Assembly: GCA_024699855.1 (NCBI GenBank) | Contig: JAMPIQ010000003.1 | Coordinates: 9,548,001 to 9,612,000, forward strand | DNA: 64,000 nucleotides | DNA from: Aphelenchoides besseyi | Taxonomy: Eukaryota; Nematoda; Chromadorea; Rhabditida; Aphelenchoididae | Reading direction: 5' to 3' | The notes under the pieces: model-generated | The model's database searches: none | Told to the model about the DNA's origin: nothing | The model's input: only the letters and a program-made list of their open reading frames with translations | Shown here: positions 13,401 through 24,712 of the stretch, piece after piece | Numbering within the stretch: the first letter of the stretch is position 1 | Layout: each line of letters opens with the position of its first letter | Position numbers and translations under genes: made by a program

Positions 13401-14105
13401 AAACCGAAATCTCCAATTATCCGAAACAAGCTCAAAGACCTGAATCAGCGTGTCACTGTTGAGATTGTTGAAGTTCCGTTTGCTGAGCGTAACCAGTACC
13501 TAATGAAATATCTTCGTGGAGGTTGTTTGGTTGGTCCTTCTCTTGTTAAACAGCCAATTTCAGAAGCCGACAAGAACAATGGTGTATTGCCAAAGAAGCT
13601 GATCTTCGTCGAAAAGAAACGCGATGTCGATGAGTTGGCCGCACAGTTGCAAGAGCTCAACATTCCGATTCGAGCGATTCACGGGTTTGTAGTTGCGATC
13701 TCTCCGCTCCAATACAGCCGCTCGTTTCAGCGAACGTTCACAACAAGAACGTGAGGAAATCACTCGCGCTTTTCGTGAGGGCAAAATCCGCGCATTGGTG
13801 GCCACCGAGTTGTTTGCTCGTGGTCTCGACATTGCCGATTTGGGACATGTGATCAACGTCCATATGCCTTCAACTCGCGAGAAGTTTGTGCATCGTATCG
13901 GACGTACGGGTCGCACTCATTCCGGCGTTGCAACCGCTTACTTCGACCCGAATTTCCCGGACGATCGTGAGATGGCAGGAACGATCATTGAAGTGAGTTG
14001 TCGAAGTTTGATTGACCGAGACGATTGGCTTCTTTTCAGGTGTTGACCAAATTGAAACTCGATGTTCCACAATTTGTTATTAACGCTAAGGAGCCTAATT
14101 TTTAA
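10427..14105 (+). CDS. DEAD-box RNA helicase, Vasa/GLH-like, with CCHC zinc knuckle and DEVD motif II
   Basis: ATP-dependent RNA helicase; the nearest architecture known to me is the nematode germline helicases (GLH, Vasa family). Starts MSSNDGDSTSNSSKK (10427) directly after an acceptor. The N-terminus is acidic with imperfect repeats (10711-11200), then G/W/N-rich. A CCHC knuckle, VCYNCHQSGHLSRYC, is split by an intron at about 11876-11920. A long Q/N/H/Y/D/R-rich, prion-like stretch follows (about 11960-12400). The helicase core has motif I AETGSGKSAG (12778), Ia PTRELAIQ (12900), Ib as ATLGRL, motif II VLDEVDVLLS (13200), motif III SAT (13356), RALVATELFARGLDIADLG and HRIGRTGRT (13888-13914). 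It ends KEPNF at 14105; AATAAA follows near 14165. Motif II reads DEVD, not DEAD, and the P in ATPGRL is L. The family is certain; germline role is inferred. Confidence 0.88.
10711..11200 (+). repeat. Imperfect in-frame repeats in the helicase N-terminus
   Basis: Four units of roughly 42-51 codons begin with related blocks: PVDPYASGDEEV, AIDSHESNDEEV, IVDPYASAREEV and VVDSYVSTGKEL, each followed by Glu/Gln/Lys-rich linkers containing IEQ-type motifs. The repeats are protein-level and diverged at the DNA level. They look like an expanding disordered segment. Confidence 0.7.
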
Positions 14106-14421
14106 TAGGAATATGATTCTTTTGTAACTGTTAAGTTTATATTGTTCATTCAAACATTTTTGTTGAATAAATTTATTTGTTTAAAACCAAAATACCTAGA
14201 AGCTTTGAAGAAGAATGGGACCAACTTATAGACGCGATTTGAGATCGAGGCTTTTCAGAGGCTCGAAAATTGTCGTTTGAATTCGCTTTCGAAGCTCGAA
14301 GGGAACTTTGGCGTTCAGTCACTGGTTTGTGGGCACAAAGTCGATCGAGTGCTCGGATTTCTTACATTGGGCCGTCAATTCGAGTTGATCTTTCGCGTTT
14401 CTGTTCGTAGAATCCGTTGAA
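14106..14421. other. Short intergenic region
   Basis: Contains the helicase poly(A) signal near 14165 and the promoter/5'UTR of the eL43 gene. Nothing else seen. Confidence 0.5.
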
Positions 14422-14848
<427 letters not shown>

Positions 14849-15604
14849 GACGTCGAGTTAAATTTTTTGGTTGTTGGCGGTCATCTTTGTTGTTGTTAAT
14901 AAAAAGCACTTCGTTGTTTACGGTTGTTGTTGAGTTGATTGTTCAACAAATAGAAACGAGAATAGCGGATTTCAACATGAGTAACATGACTGAAACCCAT
15001 TTCAAGCATAGTTCAACTTCGCATTACACTCGCAGTCATTTTGAAAGATAGCGTGAAGAAATTTGGTAATTATGATGCAACGAACAGCTGATTTATGAGC
15101 TCAAGTGAAGTCGTAAGCTGTGTTCAATGTACGCCTCTAATTCCTAGTTGTAAATCTCCGGTAGAGACGACAGACTGCAATTACAAAACAACAAAGTAAC
15201 CCAAGGTGCCGGCCGATAGAACAACCTAACGACGAGCATCCGATCATCGATCATCGATCAGACGGTTATTTGGTTTGGAGGACGATCAGGGCGCGTAAAA
15301 AGAGGTGTGCATTTGTCGAAAGTTCTACGTGCCATTAGGTTAAGATAAATGAGTGCCCGTTGCCCATTAAGATTAGAAAAAAGTTCCGTTTTAGTGTCCA
15401 TTTGTTAAAATCCCGTTCATTCTGCTGTTTCTCAATCGCCGCCTGTTTATTTGTTCTCGAAAACATCAAAAAACATTCGCTGAATTCTCTCTTCCGTTCG
15501 ACAATTTGCGCGTGTTTTCGATTTTTGTGCATCGAATCCGGGTCATTGGGTGTTTTCGAAAGCTCACCAACTTCTGTTTTAGGTTTTCTAGGTCCTTCGA
15601 AACA
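14849..15604. other. Intergenic region
   Basis: Holds the eL43 3' end (AATAAA near 14900) and upstream sequence of the CBS gene. A palindromic ATCGATCATCGATCA stretch lies at about 15244-15259. The 15.3-15.6 kb part is pyrimidine-rich and contains candidate acceptors (TTTTAG near 15581) upstream of the CBS start. No gene seen. Confidence 0.45.
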
Positions 15605-18292
15605 ATGGCAACGCAATGGGACGATATGCTTCCATACGATAAACGTGCGTCTGAGGCGTGGAAATGGAAAAGCGACGGTATTGAAGATCACTACGGTATT
15701 CACAAGTTCAAAAAATATCCGCAAGTCAGAGATCAGTTTTCAAATCACGTTTATCGTTTAGAGTCGAAAGAAACAAAATTCTCGACAGTATTCTCGAGGC
15801 TGTCGGTGGAACTCCGTTGGTGAAATTGAACAAAATCCCGCAAGAATATGGAGTCGAGTGTAACATGTGTAAGTGTAACTATTAACTTCACAGTTCAATC
15901 TCTTTAGACGGAAAATGCGAGTTTTTAAATGCCGGTGGAAGTATAAAGGACCGTATCGTCCTTCGAATGGTTGAATTGGCCGAGGAATGTGGACGTTTGA
16001 AGCCGGGAACTATGCTCGTGGAGCCGACTAGTGGAAACACAGGAATTGGGCTCTCTTACGTTGCAGCTTGTCGGGGCTACCCGTGTACAATTGTTATGGT
16101 GAAGTTCTGAGAATTAACTACTTGTAACCATTGATATTTAGCCAAAGAAGATGTCTCACGAGAAAGAAGTGACAATCAAAGCACTTGGGGCGAAAATCAA
16201 GCGTTCTGACGACGATGCTCCGTACGATAGCGACAGATCGCACATCGGAATTGCCTTCAAACTTCACAGAGAGCTTAAAGAATCGGTGGTTCTCGATCAG
16301 TATTTGGTAAGCATTAGAACAATAAGTTCACTTACAATAATTTTCAGAATTGCGGCAATCCATTGGCTCATTATGAGTCAACAGCCGAAGAGATTCTGGA
16401 GGCGTTGGATAGCAAAGTCGATATGATTGTTGTAGGAGTGGGTACCGGCGGTTCGATCACTGGCATTGAAAAGAAGATCAAAGAAAAGTTGCCAAATTGT
16501 AAGGTCATTGGCGTTGATCCGATTGGAAGTGTACTTTCCGGTTCGGAAAATGAAGAAGCCGGACATTTCGAGGTTGAAGGAATCGGATATGGTGAGTTTG
16601 AAATGCTCAAACGTAGTCAATTGAAAGTTTAAGACTTTGTACCCGCAGTTTTGGATCTGACCGGAGTGGATGAATGGGAAAAGACGGGCGACAAAGAAAC
16701 TTTCAATATGGCAAGAAAATTGAATCGTGATGAAGGAATCCTATCTGGTGGCTCATCAGGTGCCATTCTATGCGGTGCTTTGAAGGCGGCAAAAACCCTG
16801 AAGAAAGGACAGAACTGCGTGTTTCTGTTACCGGATGGTATTCGCAACTACCTCACCAAATTTCCTAATGACGAATGGATGCTTAAGAAAAAGTTCATGG
16901 ACAAAGCTGAGGAACCGTCGAAGCTGTGGCCAAAAAACACGTTTGACATCAACGAGATTTATGATCCCGAAAAACCGTCAAGCGAACCCTATCAACATTT
17001 GAGTGAGCCGTGGCCCACAAAACCGTTCAATCCAAAACGTCCGTTTGTTATGCAAACGATGGCCGAAGCAATCGGACGAACTCCATTGGTGAGATTGAAA
17101 CGAATTCCAAAAGAAGAAGGAGTTGAAAGCGAAATACGTAAGTGGTTTAACGAGATATCTCAAAATCTGATCAAATCTTTAGTTGTGAAAGCCGAGTATC
17201 TGAATGCTGGTGGAAGTATCAAGGATCGAATTGCGCTGCGAATGATTGAAATTGCCGAGACAACCGGACACTTGAAGCCCGGTGTTTCGACAATTATTGA
17301 GCCTACAAGTGGTATGTTATCGTTATAAATAACTATTCTTCCTACAGATTTGGACATTAATTAAAAGCTTTTAGGAAACACAGGGATCGGACTGGCGATG
17401 ATATGCGCTTGTCGTGGTTATCGTTGTATCATTGTCATGGTAAGCTCATCACACTTTCACTATATCAAAATCTCATGTTTAGCCCGAGAAAATGTCTAAA
17501 GAAAAAGAGTGTGTTTTGAAGGCATTGGGAGCCGAGATTGTTCGTACAAAATCTCATCACAAATACAACGATCCCAATTCACATATCGGTGTGGCATTGC
17601 GATTGCAACGTGAGATTCCCGATTCGATTATTTTGGATCAATATCGTAATGTCGGTAACCCGCTAGCACATTATGAAGGCACTGCTGAAGGTATAGAAAT
17701 AGGGACGAATAAACTAAAAGATGATTTCAGAGATTTTGTACGCATGTGACGACAAAATAGATGCAATTGTGATTGGCGCCGGAACCGGTGGAACAATTAG
17801 CGGAATTGCTCGCAAGTTCAAGGAGCGTGTACCCAATTGCAAAGTAAGGCACCCACCTATTGCTTGTTGTATTTTATGTTTAGATTATTGCCGTTGATCC
17901 GGAAGGTTCACTTCTTGCCAATCCGGAGAACAAAGAAGTGAAAGCATACGAAGTTGAGGGAACTGGCTATGGTATGTTTTTAGTGCTGAGTACTTCTATT
18001 CTCTTCAATTTCAGATTTTGTTCCCGCTGTTTTGGATCGTTCTTTGGTGGACGAATGGATTAAAACCAATGATGCGGATTCCTTTTCGATGGCTCGTCGA
18101 CTCATTCGTCAAGAAGGAATGTTGTGTGGTGGCTCATCGGGTGCCAATGTTTGGGCAGCAATTCAAGTAGCAAAGAAATTGGGTCCGGGTAAACGAGTTG
18201 TGACCGTCTTGCCGGATAGCATTCGAAATTACATGACGAAGTTCGTAGATGATGAATGGCTCAAAGAAAAGGGCTTCGATATTAAAACCTGA
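15605..18292 (+). CDS. cbs-1: Cystathionine beta-synthase with two tandem catalytic domains
   Basis: PLP enzyme joining serine and homocysteine to cystathionine (transsulfuration, H2S production). Starts [16 protein letters not shown]; the exact exon 1/2 junction (15640-15785) is unclear. Domain 1 runs from [17 protein letters not shown] to about 16880; domain 2 from [14 protein letters not shown] (about 17060) to the TGA at 18292. Both halves carry the PLP lysine in [10 protein letters not shown], the substrate loop [11 protein letters not shown], a GTGG(S/T) phosphate loop and (L)xGGSSGA. No C-terminal Bateman (CBS-pair) domain and no N-terminal CxxxH heme site are visible. Tandem duplication is known for C. 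elegans CBS-1, whose first half lacks the lysine; here both look competent. AATAAA at about 18343 marks the 3' end. Confidence 0.93.
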
Positions 18293-20189
18293 GAAATATT
18301 GAATGACGTTTGTCCTTGTACGCACTCCAGTATTTGGGATTTAAATAAAGTTATTATCGAAATTTATCTATTTTGTACATAGTCACCACACATTTAATAA
18401 CAAATTTGGATATTGATTACAAATAAAGACAAGGTAAAAGATTCTTTAGATCGTTAATTTACACCTAATCACTGTGTTCTTGCTCAAAACTTGAAGTCTT
18501 CCGATTTCTTACTTTTTTTATAAGGCTGCAAGGTTTATCATAAGAATCAAGTAAACACCAAAGTTGCCACCAGTTGACCACTCACTATCGAGCCATCACA
18601 AAGTAGCAGGCTCACAAAACTTAAGATTGAGATCCCAATTTGAACTATATAATTCTTAAAAATCGATTTATTACAAATACTAATTGCAAAAACATTGTAC
18701 TACAAACATAGTAGAAACAAATGACGTAAAAAAGTAACATAGAAGAATGTCAACTACCAGACATCAACCTCCGAACAATCAACTTCCATAGCCTTTATCT
18801 CGATAACCAATCACTACAAAAGTCTGTGATTAACGGAACAACGCTAACGAATACTGAACTCTAAACCTGTGAATATGAGCGGAATCCAATCAGCCAATGA
18901 GCCAAAATACACAACACCTCCCATTCCCTTGTATGACACGTCCATCGCGCCGATCGATGTATCTCGGAGAATTGGGTAAGAACCTACGGTGTTATTGTAC
19001 CATCAGAAAGCCCGAAAGACTGACTATCTAACGTGTCTAAACTTGTAGCCATCGGACAACTGAGAGAGAAATGAGAGCACTCCAAAGCCGAACAATTTGT
19101 CAAAAATCGCTCAAAATTGCAAAAGTTTGTGGAGTTCTTCCTGTTGATGATGGCGAGCTTTTATTTGGCAGACTAGTTACTCAACAGGTGAAAGTAAGAT
19201 CTTGAACGTTTGGAGAGCAGAGGTTGACCGAGGGCAGAATTAAAGTCAAAACATACTCAGAAACTGAGTTATGCGAACTTAAGTACAACAGTAGTTGATC
19301 CAATTTGCCCTTATTTTCAGGATTAACTACCCACTATTTAAATGGTTACTGATATTAATTACAAGTTCCACTGACCGTAGATTTGCAAAGATATTCGTTT
19401 TGACGGCCTTTTTAACTTTGAACCTGCATAGGAGTCGCACTCTGATGACCGGGTTGTTTCTCGACCTGTTTTCGCAACTATGAAGATTGTCAACATCCAT
19501 TGATTATTTAGTGTAAGTGCGTTGTTTGTAAAGTCAAAATATCATCTTGTCGAAACAAAAAGTATAAAGAATACGAACAATCTCACCGTTATCTTCTTCT
19601 TGTAATTCAACGGTTCTAAAGCCCCAAAAAAGTCATGCACTCGTCCGTTGAATCAATTCGCCAAAAAGCTTGTTACGTTAAGACGATCAGCAGTCCGAAG
19701 AAACGATTTGTTTTGCCTTTACTTTCGGGCAATTCGTTTGTTCGACCGAAAGGTGTTGGCCGGTTAGTCGTCGAAGAGTCACATTCCAGTTAGCTATATA
19801 CGTGTGTTTTGACAGAGTTCTATTTAAAGGTAAGTGAAGAGTTTCGAGTTGCAATTTGAGTGTTTTTGGGATGTAATCTTTCGATTTGGACAACAAATTC
19901 ATCGTCGGCGAGAAGACAAATGTCTTGAGTGCTCTTCATCAAGACCCCCTCGTTGACGTGACGTTCTTTGATCGTAAACATCGTCAACGGAGGGGTCCAA
20001 TTAAAAAATTAGCGCAAATCGTGACGACAAACAAAAAGAAGAAAAACTTTTGAACGAAAAAGTTCACGGAAAAATTCTTCAATCCATGGGCTTTGCTAGG
20101 CATTTTTATCGCTTGTTTTCAGGCAACCGAACACCAGTAACTGCATCTTTCAACGGCCAAAGGTTATGCGTGAGGAATGACAAACGAGG
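18293..20189. other. Intergenic stretch with a dispersed repeat copy
   Basis: Holds the CBS 3' end and one copy of a ~445-bp duplicated segment (18721-19165, listed separately). The part from 19.2 to 20.1 kb shows no coding signal I can support; it ends with the pyrimidine-rich upstream region of the carrier gene (GTTTTCAG at about 20123). Confidence 0.5.
18721..19165 (+). repeat. Dispersed duplicated segment, copy 1 (inverted copy at 43695-44145)
   Basis: This segment matches the reverse complement of 43695-44145 at roughly 85% by eye over about 445 bp, with blocks of 30-70 identical bases and weaker similarity beyond the distal end. A 44-codon frame starting MSQNTQH (18897-19031) is kept open in both copies. 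On the opposite strand a second frame (RDTSIGAMDVSYKG and on) is also open in both, and the three differences in its core are third-position and synonymous. Whether it is a gene fragment, an old mobile element or a non-coding RNA I cannot tell. Confidence 0.8.
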
Positions 20190-21279
20190 ATGCATCTTCT
20201 TCAAGCAACGTTAAGGTCAGTGATTAGCTCAACAAGTTTTCGATCATTCGATTCTCAGAATCCGGACTTGTCAGTTGAGCAATGGCGTCGAGTGTTTCCT
20301 TCGTTGGCTTCGGGAGCAATTGCTGGAGCGGTTGCCAAAACGACGATTGCACCTTTGGATCGAACAAAAATCAACTTTCAAGGTTCGATTTCTTTTGTTT
20401 TCCGATTCGTATACTTCTTCAGTATCTCGCACCCGACGTTATTCGATTAAAGCGGCGTTGAAGTTCGTTAAACTCACTTACAACACAACGGGTTTTGCGT
20501 CGTTGTTTCGCGGGAATTCGGCCACGATGGCACGGGTGATTCCCTACGCTGCAATTCAGTTCGCTGCTCACGGCGAATACAAACATCTGCTGAAAGTGGA
20601 TTGTGATGGGTGAGTTCATTCTTCTTGGTTTTTATTTGGTTGTAGAAATCGAACGCCACTACGCCGTTACATTAGCGGATCCTTGGCCGCTCTAACCGCC
20701 ACATCGCTGACTTATCCGTTGGATACGGCCAAAGCTCGACTTTCGGTTTCGAGCAAAGAAGAATACAAAAACTTACGCGCAGTTTTCGTACGTGAGTATC
20801 AACAACATGGGATTCGAACGTTCTATCGTGGTATATTCCCAACATTGATTGGTGTTGTTCCTTACGCTGGCTCCAGTTTTTTCACTTACGAAACGTTAAA
20901 ACTCATCTATCACGGTGAGCTTCTTTGTTCTTGCTTTACGTTTGTGTATTTAGAGGAAACAAACAAGCAGCCAAATGCGTTCGTTCGTTTGTTCTTCGGA
21001 GCCTTCGCCGGTCTTGTTGGTCAATCCTTTTCGTATCCGTTAGACATTGTGCGTCGAAGAATGCAAACTGGACGAGTCCCACCTGGTCAAGGCGTATTCA
21101 AGACCCTCTACGATATTGCCATTAACGAAGGAATTACGCGTGGACTGTACAAAGGGCTGAGTATGAATTGGATCAAAGGACCAGTTGCTGTGGGGATTTC
21201 GTTCACTACACACGATCATGTTGTGATTTATATCCGTCGTTGGGTTCAGGCGCCGGTCAAAAGTCCAGTGAGTACGTAG
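20190..21279 (+). CDS. Mitochondrial carrier, SLC25A42-like (CoA/PAP carrier)
   Basis: Inner-membrane carrier. Three Solcar repeats are visible, each with a PxDxxK/R signature: [11 protein letters not shown] (about 20347), [10 protein letters not shown] (about 20716) and [13 protein letters not shown] (about 21037). The segments [32 protein letters not shown] and [20 protein letters not shown] are characteristic of SLC25A42, the mitochondrial coenzyme A carrier. Short introns follow INFQ (about 20382), CDG (about 20609) and LIYH (about 20914). The start [11 protein letters not shown] at 20190 leaves a short N-terminus before the first repeat. Function is inferred from family membership. Confidence 0.92.
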
Positions 21280-21667
21280 TGTAAAGTGCAATTGCCATAA
21301 GTCGACTGTTTGCCTCAACGTGTATTAGTTTAGTCAACCGTTTATGTCGGGTATTGTTGTTTCGACTATTAAATAGAATAGCCGCAAATTTTGTGTTATT
21401 GAAAAGATTCAGGTTAAGTCGTCGCCAAAAAACCTTTATTGCTTGTCTTCGAACGGATATCATTACTCTGTGCCTTCATTTTGCCTTTTTATACAAACTG
21501 TAAAACAGGTTATTTTCTTTCTGTAAATACACGACTGCCAGCTGAATAAACAGATTTTTACGATCAAGCTTTTGAATTCGTGCGATCGGTTTGTGACCGT
21601 TCAATATCCTTACTGTCACTCAATTTCTTCAATTATGTACCTGGTATTTCAGATCACAAACGAAGAG
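21280..21667. other. Short intergenic region
   Basis: 3' end of the carrier gene and upstream sequence of the next small gene. TATTTCAG at about 21645-21652 is a plausible acceptor for the downstream gene. Nothing else seen. Confidence 0.45.
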
Positions 21668-21931
21668 ATGTTGGGAAATTTGCTAAAGCCAACCGCCTTT
21701 CTGCGACAAACTTCGTTGCGCTTCAACTGTCCATGGCATCGTAACAATTGGCGTCCGCACATTTTTCCGTTTCGTATGCGCGAACGGTTGGGACAGGGAT
21801 CCATAGGAGGTCGAATGAGTACTCGTGGGGGACGACAGATGATGATAAAACGAGTCCTTCGTGAACAAGTTTTCATTGGTTGGAATCACGATGTTCGAAC
21901 ACCGGAGAAGCGACTTTCATATCCACTTTAA
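21668..21931 (+). CDS. Probable mitochondrial ribosomal protein bL34m
   Basis: An 87-residue basic protein starting MLGNLLKPTAFLRQTSLRF, a typical Arg-rich, acid-free mitochondrial presequence. The core GRMSTRGGRQMMIKRVLRE resembles the bL34 signature (R-M/L-S/A-T-x-x-G-R-x-(V/M)-x-x-R-R-x-x-(K/R)). A pyrimidine-rich acceptor lies 15 bases upstream of the ATG. AATAAA follows at about 21979. bL34 proteins are short and this one has a longer C-terminal tail, so the call is probable. An upstream in-frame ATG (21572) exists but would remove the presequence character. Confidence 0.6.
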   Translation: MLGNLLKPTAFLRQTSLRFNCPWHRNNWRPHIFPFRMRERLGQGSIGGRMSTRGGRQMMIKRVLREQVFIGWNHDVRTPEKRLSYPL

Positions 21932-22467
21932 AGTTTCGATTCTCTTAGGTGACCTTTTGTTTTGCTCTTTTGTTGTGTAAATAAACAGTTTCTGTTAACT
22001 AAGAGTCTTTTTGTATATAGAATAAAAAACTATGAGTTTGAATTCAGCGGCAAAGTCGACGGTGGAAGATTAAATTTGAACGGCAGCAAACTGCGGATGC
22101 CGAAGACATGCGCTCGAGTTCGGTTCATTCTCTCGCTTCTGAGCATGTAGAATGGCAGCTTGTTGACGAACACCTTGAAGAACTTTGAGATCAAATGAAT
22201 TCCAAATGGAAAAGGAACACGCAAACCTTCTCCTGTTGCTCGGAAGTCAACTTGTTCAAGGCCTCCAAATCCAAGAGCTGATCCATGATTCCGGTTGAGC
22301 GAACAATCAGTGAACTAAACGCGATCGAATTATACGGAAATGAAGCTTGCGATTTCGAGATCAGAACAAAAACTCGAAGGAATAAAACGCTAAGATCTCG
22401 AAAAGACCGTCTACGTTTGTGCGTTTAAATTGAGTTTATTGTTACAAACAAAAGGAGAACAAATCGA
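21932..22467. other. Convergent intergenic region
   Basis: Lies between the 3' ends of the bL34m-like gene (+) and the SRRM2-like gene (-). AATAAA at about 21979 serves the plus-strand gene. No gene seen. Confidence 0.45.
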
Positions 22468-23861
22468 TTAATCAGAATCCGAAGGCTCCCGTTTAACCTC
22501 TGGATTTGCACGGCGACGACTTGGCGGCGAGTCGTTTCGGTGTCTTCGACTGCGCACTTCTGGAGATGACGAGTAGTGTCTTTGACGGCGTCTTTCGTCC
22601 GGTGATCGTCGTCGACGTCGTGGCGATGATCGACGTGGTTCTCGATCCTCTGATCCACGTTTTTTGCGTTTTGCATCATCACGATCTCTGGAACGATGTC
22701 GCTCTTTTTCTCTTGGACGAGCCACTTCACGAGTTTCCTTTTCAGCTTCGCGTCGACGATCAGTCAAACGGCGTCTTAACTCTTCTTCGCGTTCCTTCGG
22801 ATCTTCATCGTCGATTTGGATAATCTCTGGCTTTTTGATTTCTTTCTGTGACTTTTTGGCTCGCTTTCGTTTTTTGCGCTCAGCTTCGGAATCAGAAGAT
22901 GAAGAACTGGAAGAGTCGCTGCTGTTTGTCGTTGAACTGCTGCTACTCGATTTTGCTCGTTTCTTTTTGGCTGCCGACTTCTTCTTTTGACTCTTAACAA
23001 CAAAAATGAGAACAAGTTTCTTCGAATCAACTCACCTTCTTCTTTCGCTTGTTCGTCTCTTCGTCCGACGAGGAACTTGAAGAGGAACTGGAGGACGAAA
23101 GATTGGCCGCACGTTTCTTTGCTTTTCTTTCGGCCTTCTTTTCCTTTTCTTTTTGGATCTAAAGATTAACGGTCAATTACTGGATTGTAGAGTTGGAACT
23201 CGCTTCTTCCACGATCTTCTTTCTCATCACCAATTCGGGATCCTCAGCCGGTATGCCCAATTTCTCAGCTTCCACTTCGTATGGTTTCTTCATTCTAAAC
23301 AGAACACTCAAATGAAATGAACGAATGCACTCACCCGGTCATTGAACTACCAGCCACGTACTCGTTGCCGATTCCCAGCGCATTTCGCATTCGATCTCGA
23401 TTGTCCTTAGCGACTTTCATTCGCGAATGTGAGTTCCGAATATCCAACTCGTCGTCCAAATTCATTCTTCCGGCTTCGAATTCCGAGAACAACAACTTTC
23501 GGTACTCGTTAACCTTCTCGTCGATTTCTTCTTGACTACTTCCCTAAACATAAAAAGTTCAGGAAATGAACAGAAATTACAGACCTCTTGTTCCATCAGA
23601 TCCTCCAACTCGGCACAACGAATTTCGATTCGACGTTTGTATTCGTGATCCAAGAGCTCAGCATTCGGCTTCCGATTGATCACCGCTTCAGCACGAGCCA
23701 TATCCTCTTCGGCATTGTACGGTTTTCGGTGCTGAAAAATCGAAATCAAACGAAACGGACAATCGAATTACCTTCGAAAAGTTCAAGCTCGAAACATTCG
23801 CCTGAACATAACCGCTGGTACCCGTTCCACGAGCCGTCTGAACTCCAACTCCGTTGTACAT
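22468..23861 (-). CDS. rsr-2: SRRM2/Cwc21-like spliceosomal SR protein (RSR-2 type)
   Basis: Nuclear splicing factor of the catalytically active spliceosome. Starts MYNGVGVQTARGTGTSGYVQ (ATG at 23861), the diagnostic Cwc21/SRRM2 N-terminus that contacts the spliceosome core; exon 2 has HRKPYNAEEDMARAEAVIN and LLDHEYKRRIEIRC, the conserved cwf21 helix region. Later exons encode IGNEYVAGSSMTG, long Ser runs with Lys-rich blocks (about 22880-23100) and a C-terminal RS-rich tail ending EVKREPSDSD at 22468. Six or so exons with short introns. It is last in a three-gene minus-strand cluster (bL32m, EAF, this gene). Exons 1-2 are duplicated at 45172-45476. Confidence 0.92.
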
Positions 23862-23888
23862 GGCCGGTCGATTTCAACTTCTTAACTG
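23584..23888 (-). repeat. Source segment of a 305-bp duplication (copy at 45172-45476)
   Basis: Covers the 5'UTR end, exon 1, intron 1 and exon 2 of the SRRM2-like gene. It is matched without indels by 45172-45476 in the same orientation, with only two substitutions noticed by eye. Its upstream end coincides with a CAG acceptor-like site before the start codon and its other end with the exon-2 donor. Confidence 0.9.
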
Positions 23889-24064
23889 CACTAAATGAAT
23901 ACCAGACAGCAAGCGGATTTCAACAACCTTTGTGCCGAACAAAGTTCTCGCCTTATCGATTTTCTTCTTTAGACTCAATGTCTGTATCGAACATTCTCCC
24001 AGCATTTAGAGTGCAAAATCAACAAGTCGTATTACAAATAGATTTATGAAGAACAAATTAACAA

Positions 24065-24712
24065 TCACGTTAGATTAAATGACGCTAAAAGATCGTCGTC
24101 TTCATCTGACGACGAACATCCGCCCTCGTCGTTGGATGATTCGCTCAGCTCCAAATCGTCGATCAGATTGCTTCGGTTCTCTTCGGCCCGACGTTGCTGC
24201 CGCCGTTCGATCTCCGATCGAAGTTTGGACTCGATTTCTGCGTCCGTACTCCTGAAAGAAACGAACTAGTCGAATCAATGTGTAATTGCCTACCGAGTTT
24301 GTTTCATGTTGAAAGTAGAGGCCAAAACCTCCAAATTCATTTCACCCGTTTCTTCGTCAAATATCAACAAACAGTCTTTGCCGTCCCGACTCGACTTCGA
24401 CGTACATTTGTACATGGTGAGCGAATCGGGTTCGCCGTTTGCAAAAGCGATCTGAATTTGGCAGTTGACAGGTGAACAAGAAATGAAATGCTCACCTGAA
24501 CTTCGTCGTTCTCGCTGATCGCAATGAACGTTTCCGCAGACTCCGAAACCACGGATTTTGGTTTAAAGTCGTCTGAAAGCTCGGAAATCAAATAAGAAGG
24601 GAATTGAAAACTCACATCGAACTGCGTGGTAATCCGATCGTTGGGTCGACGTCGACTCGGTGAGCGACTTTCCGATCTTCAATTCGTACTCGCCCTTGGG
24701 AATCGCGGACAT
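24065..24712 (-). CDS. eaf-1: ELL-associated factor (EAF1/EAF2 family)
   Basis: Partner of the elongation factor ELL in super/little elongation complexes, nuclear. Starts MSAIPKGEYELKIGKSL (ATG at 24712); the acceptor ATTTCAG abuts the ATG. Exons then give YHAVR followed by the DFKPKSV block, an acidic-spaced exon with ETFIAISENDEVQ, IAFANGEPDSLTMYKC, and DGKDCLLIFDEETGEMNLE...MKQTR, matching the EAF N-terminal domain (HTIRYDFKP, KDCVLIxxxDTGE, VKKTR). The last exon is charged, with an acidic Ser/Asp tail (SSSDEDDDLL), ending TGA at 24065. Human EAFs also end in a Ser-rich transactivation region. Introns are about 35-45 bp. Confidence 0.9.

Noticed and set aside
15244..15259. Palindromic ATCGATC cluster as a regulatory site
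   Set aside because: Short simple palindrome; no independent evidence for a binding site.
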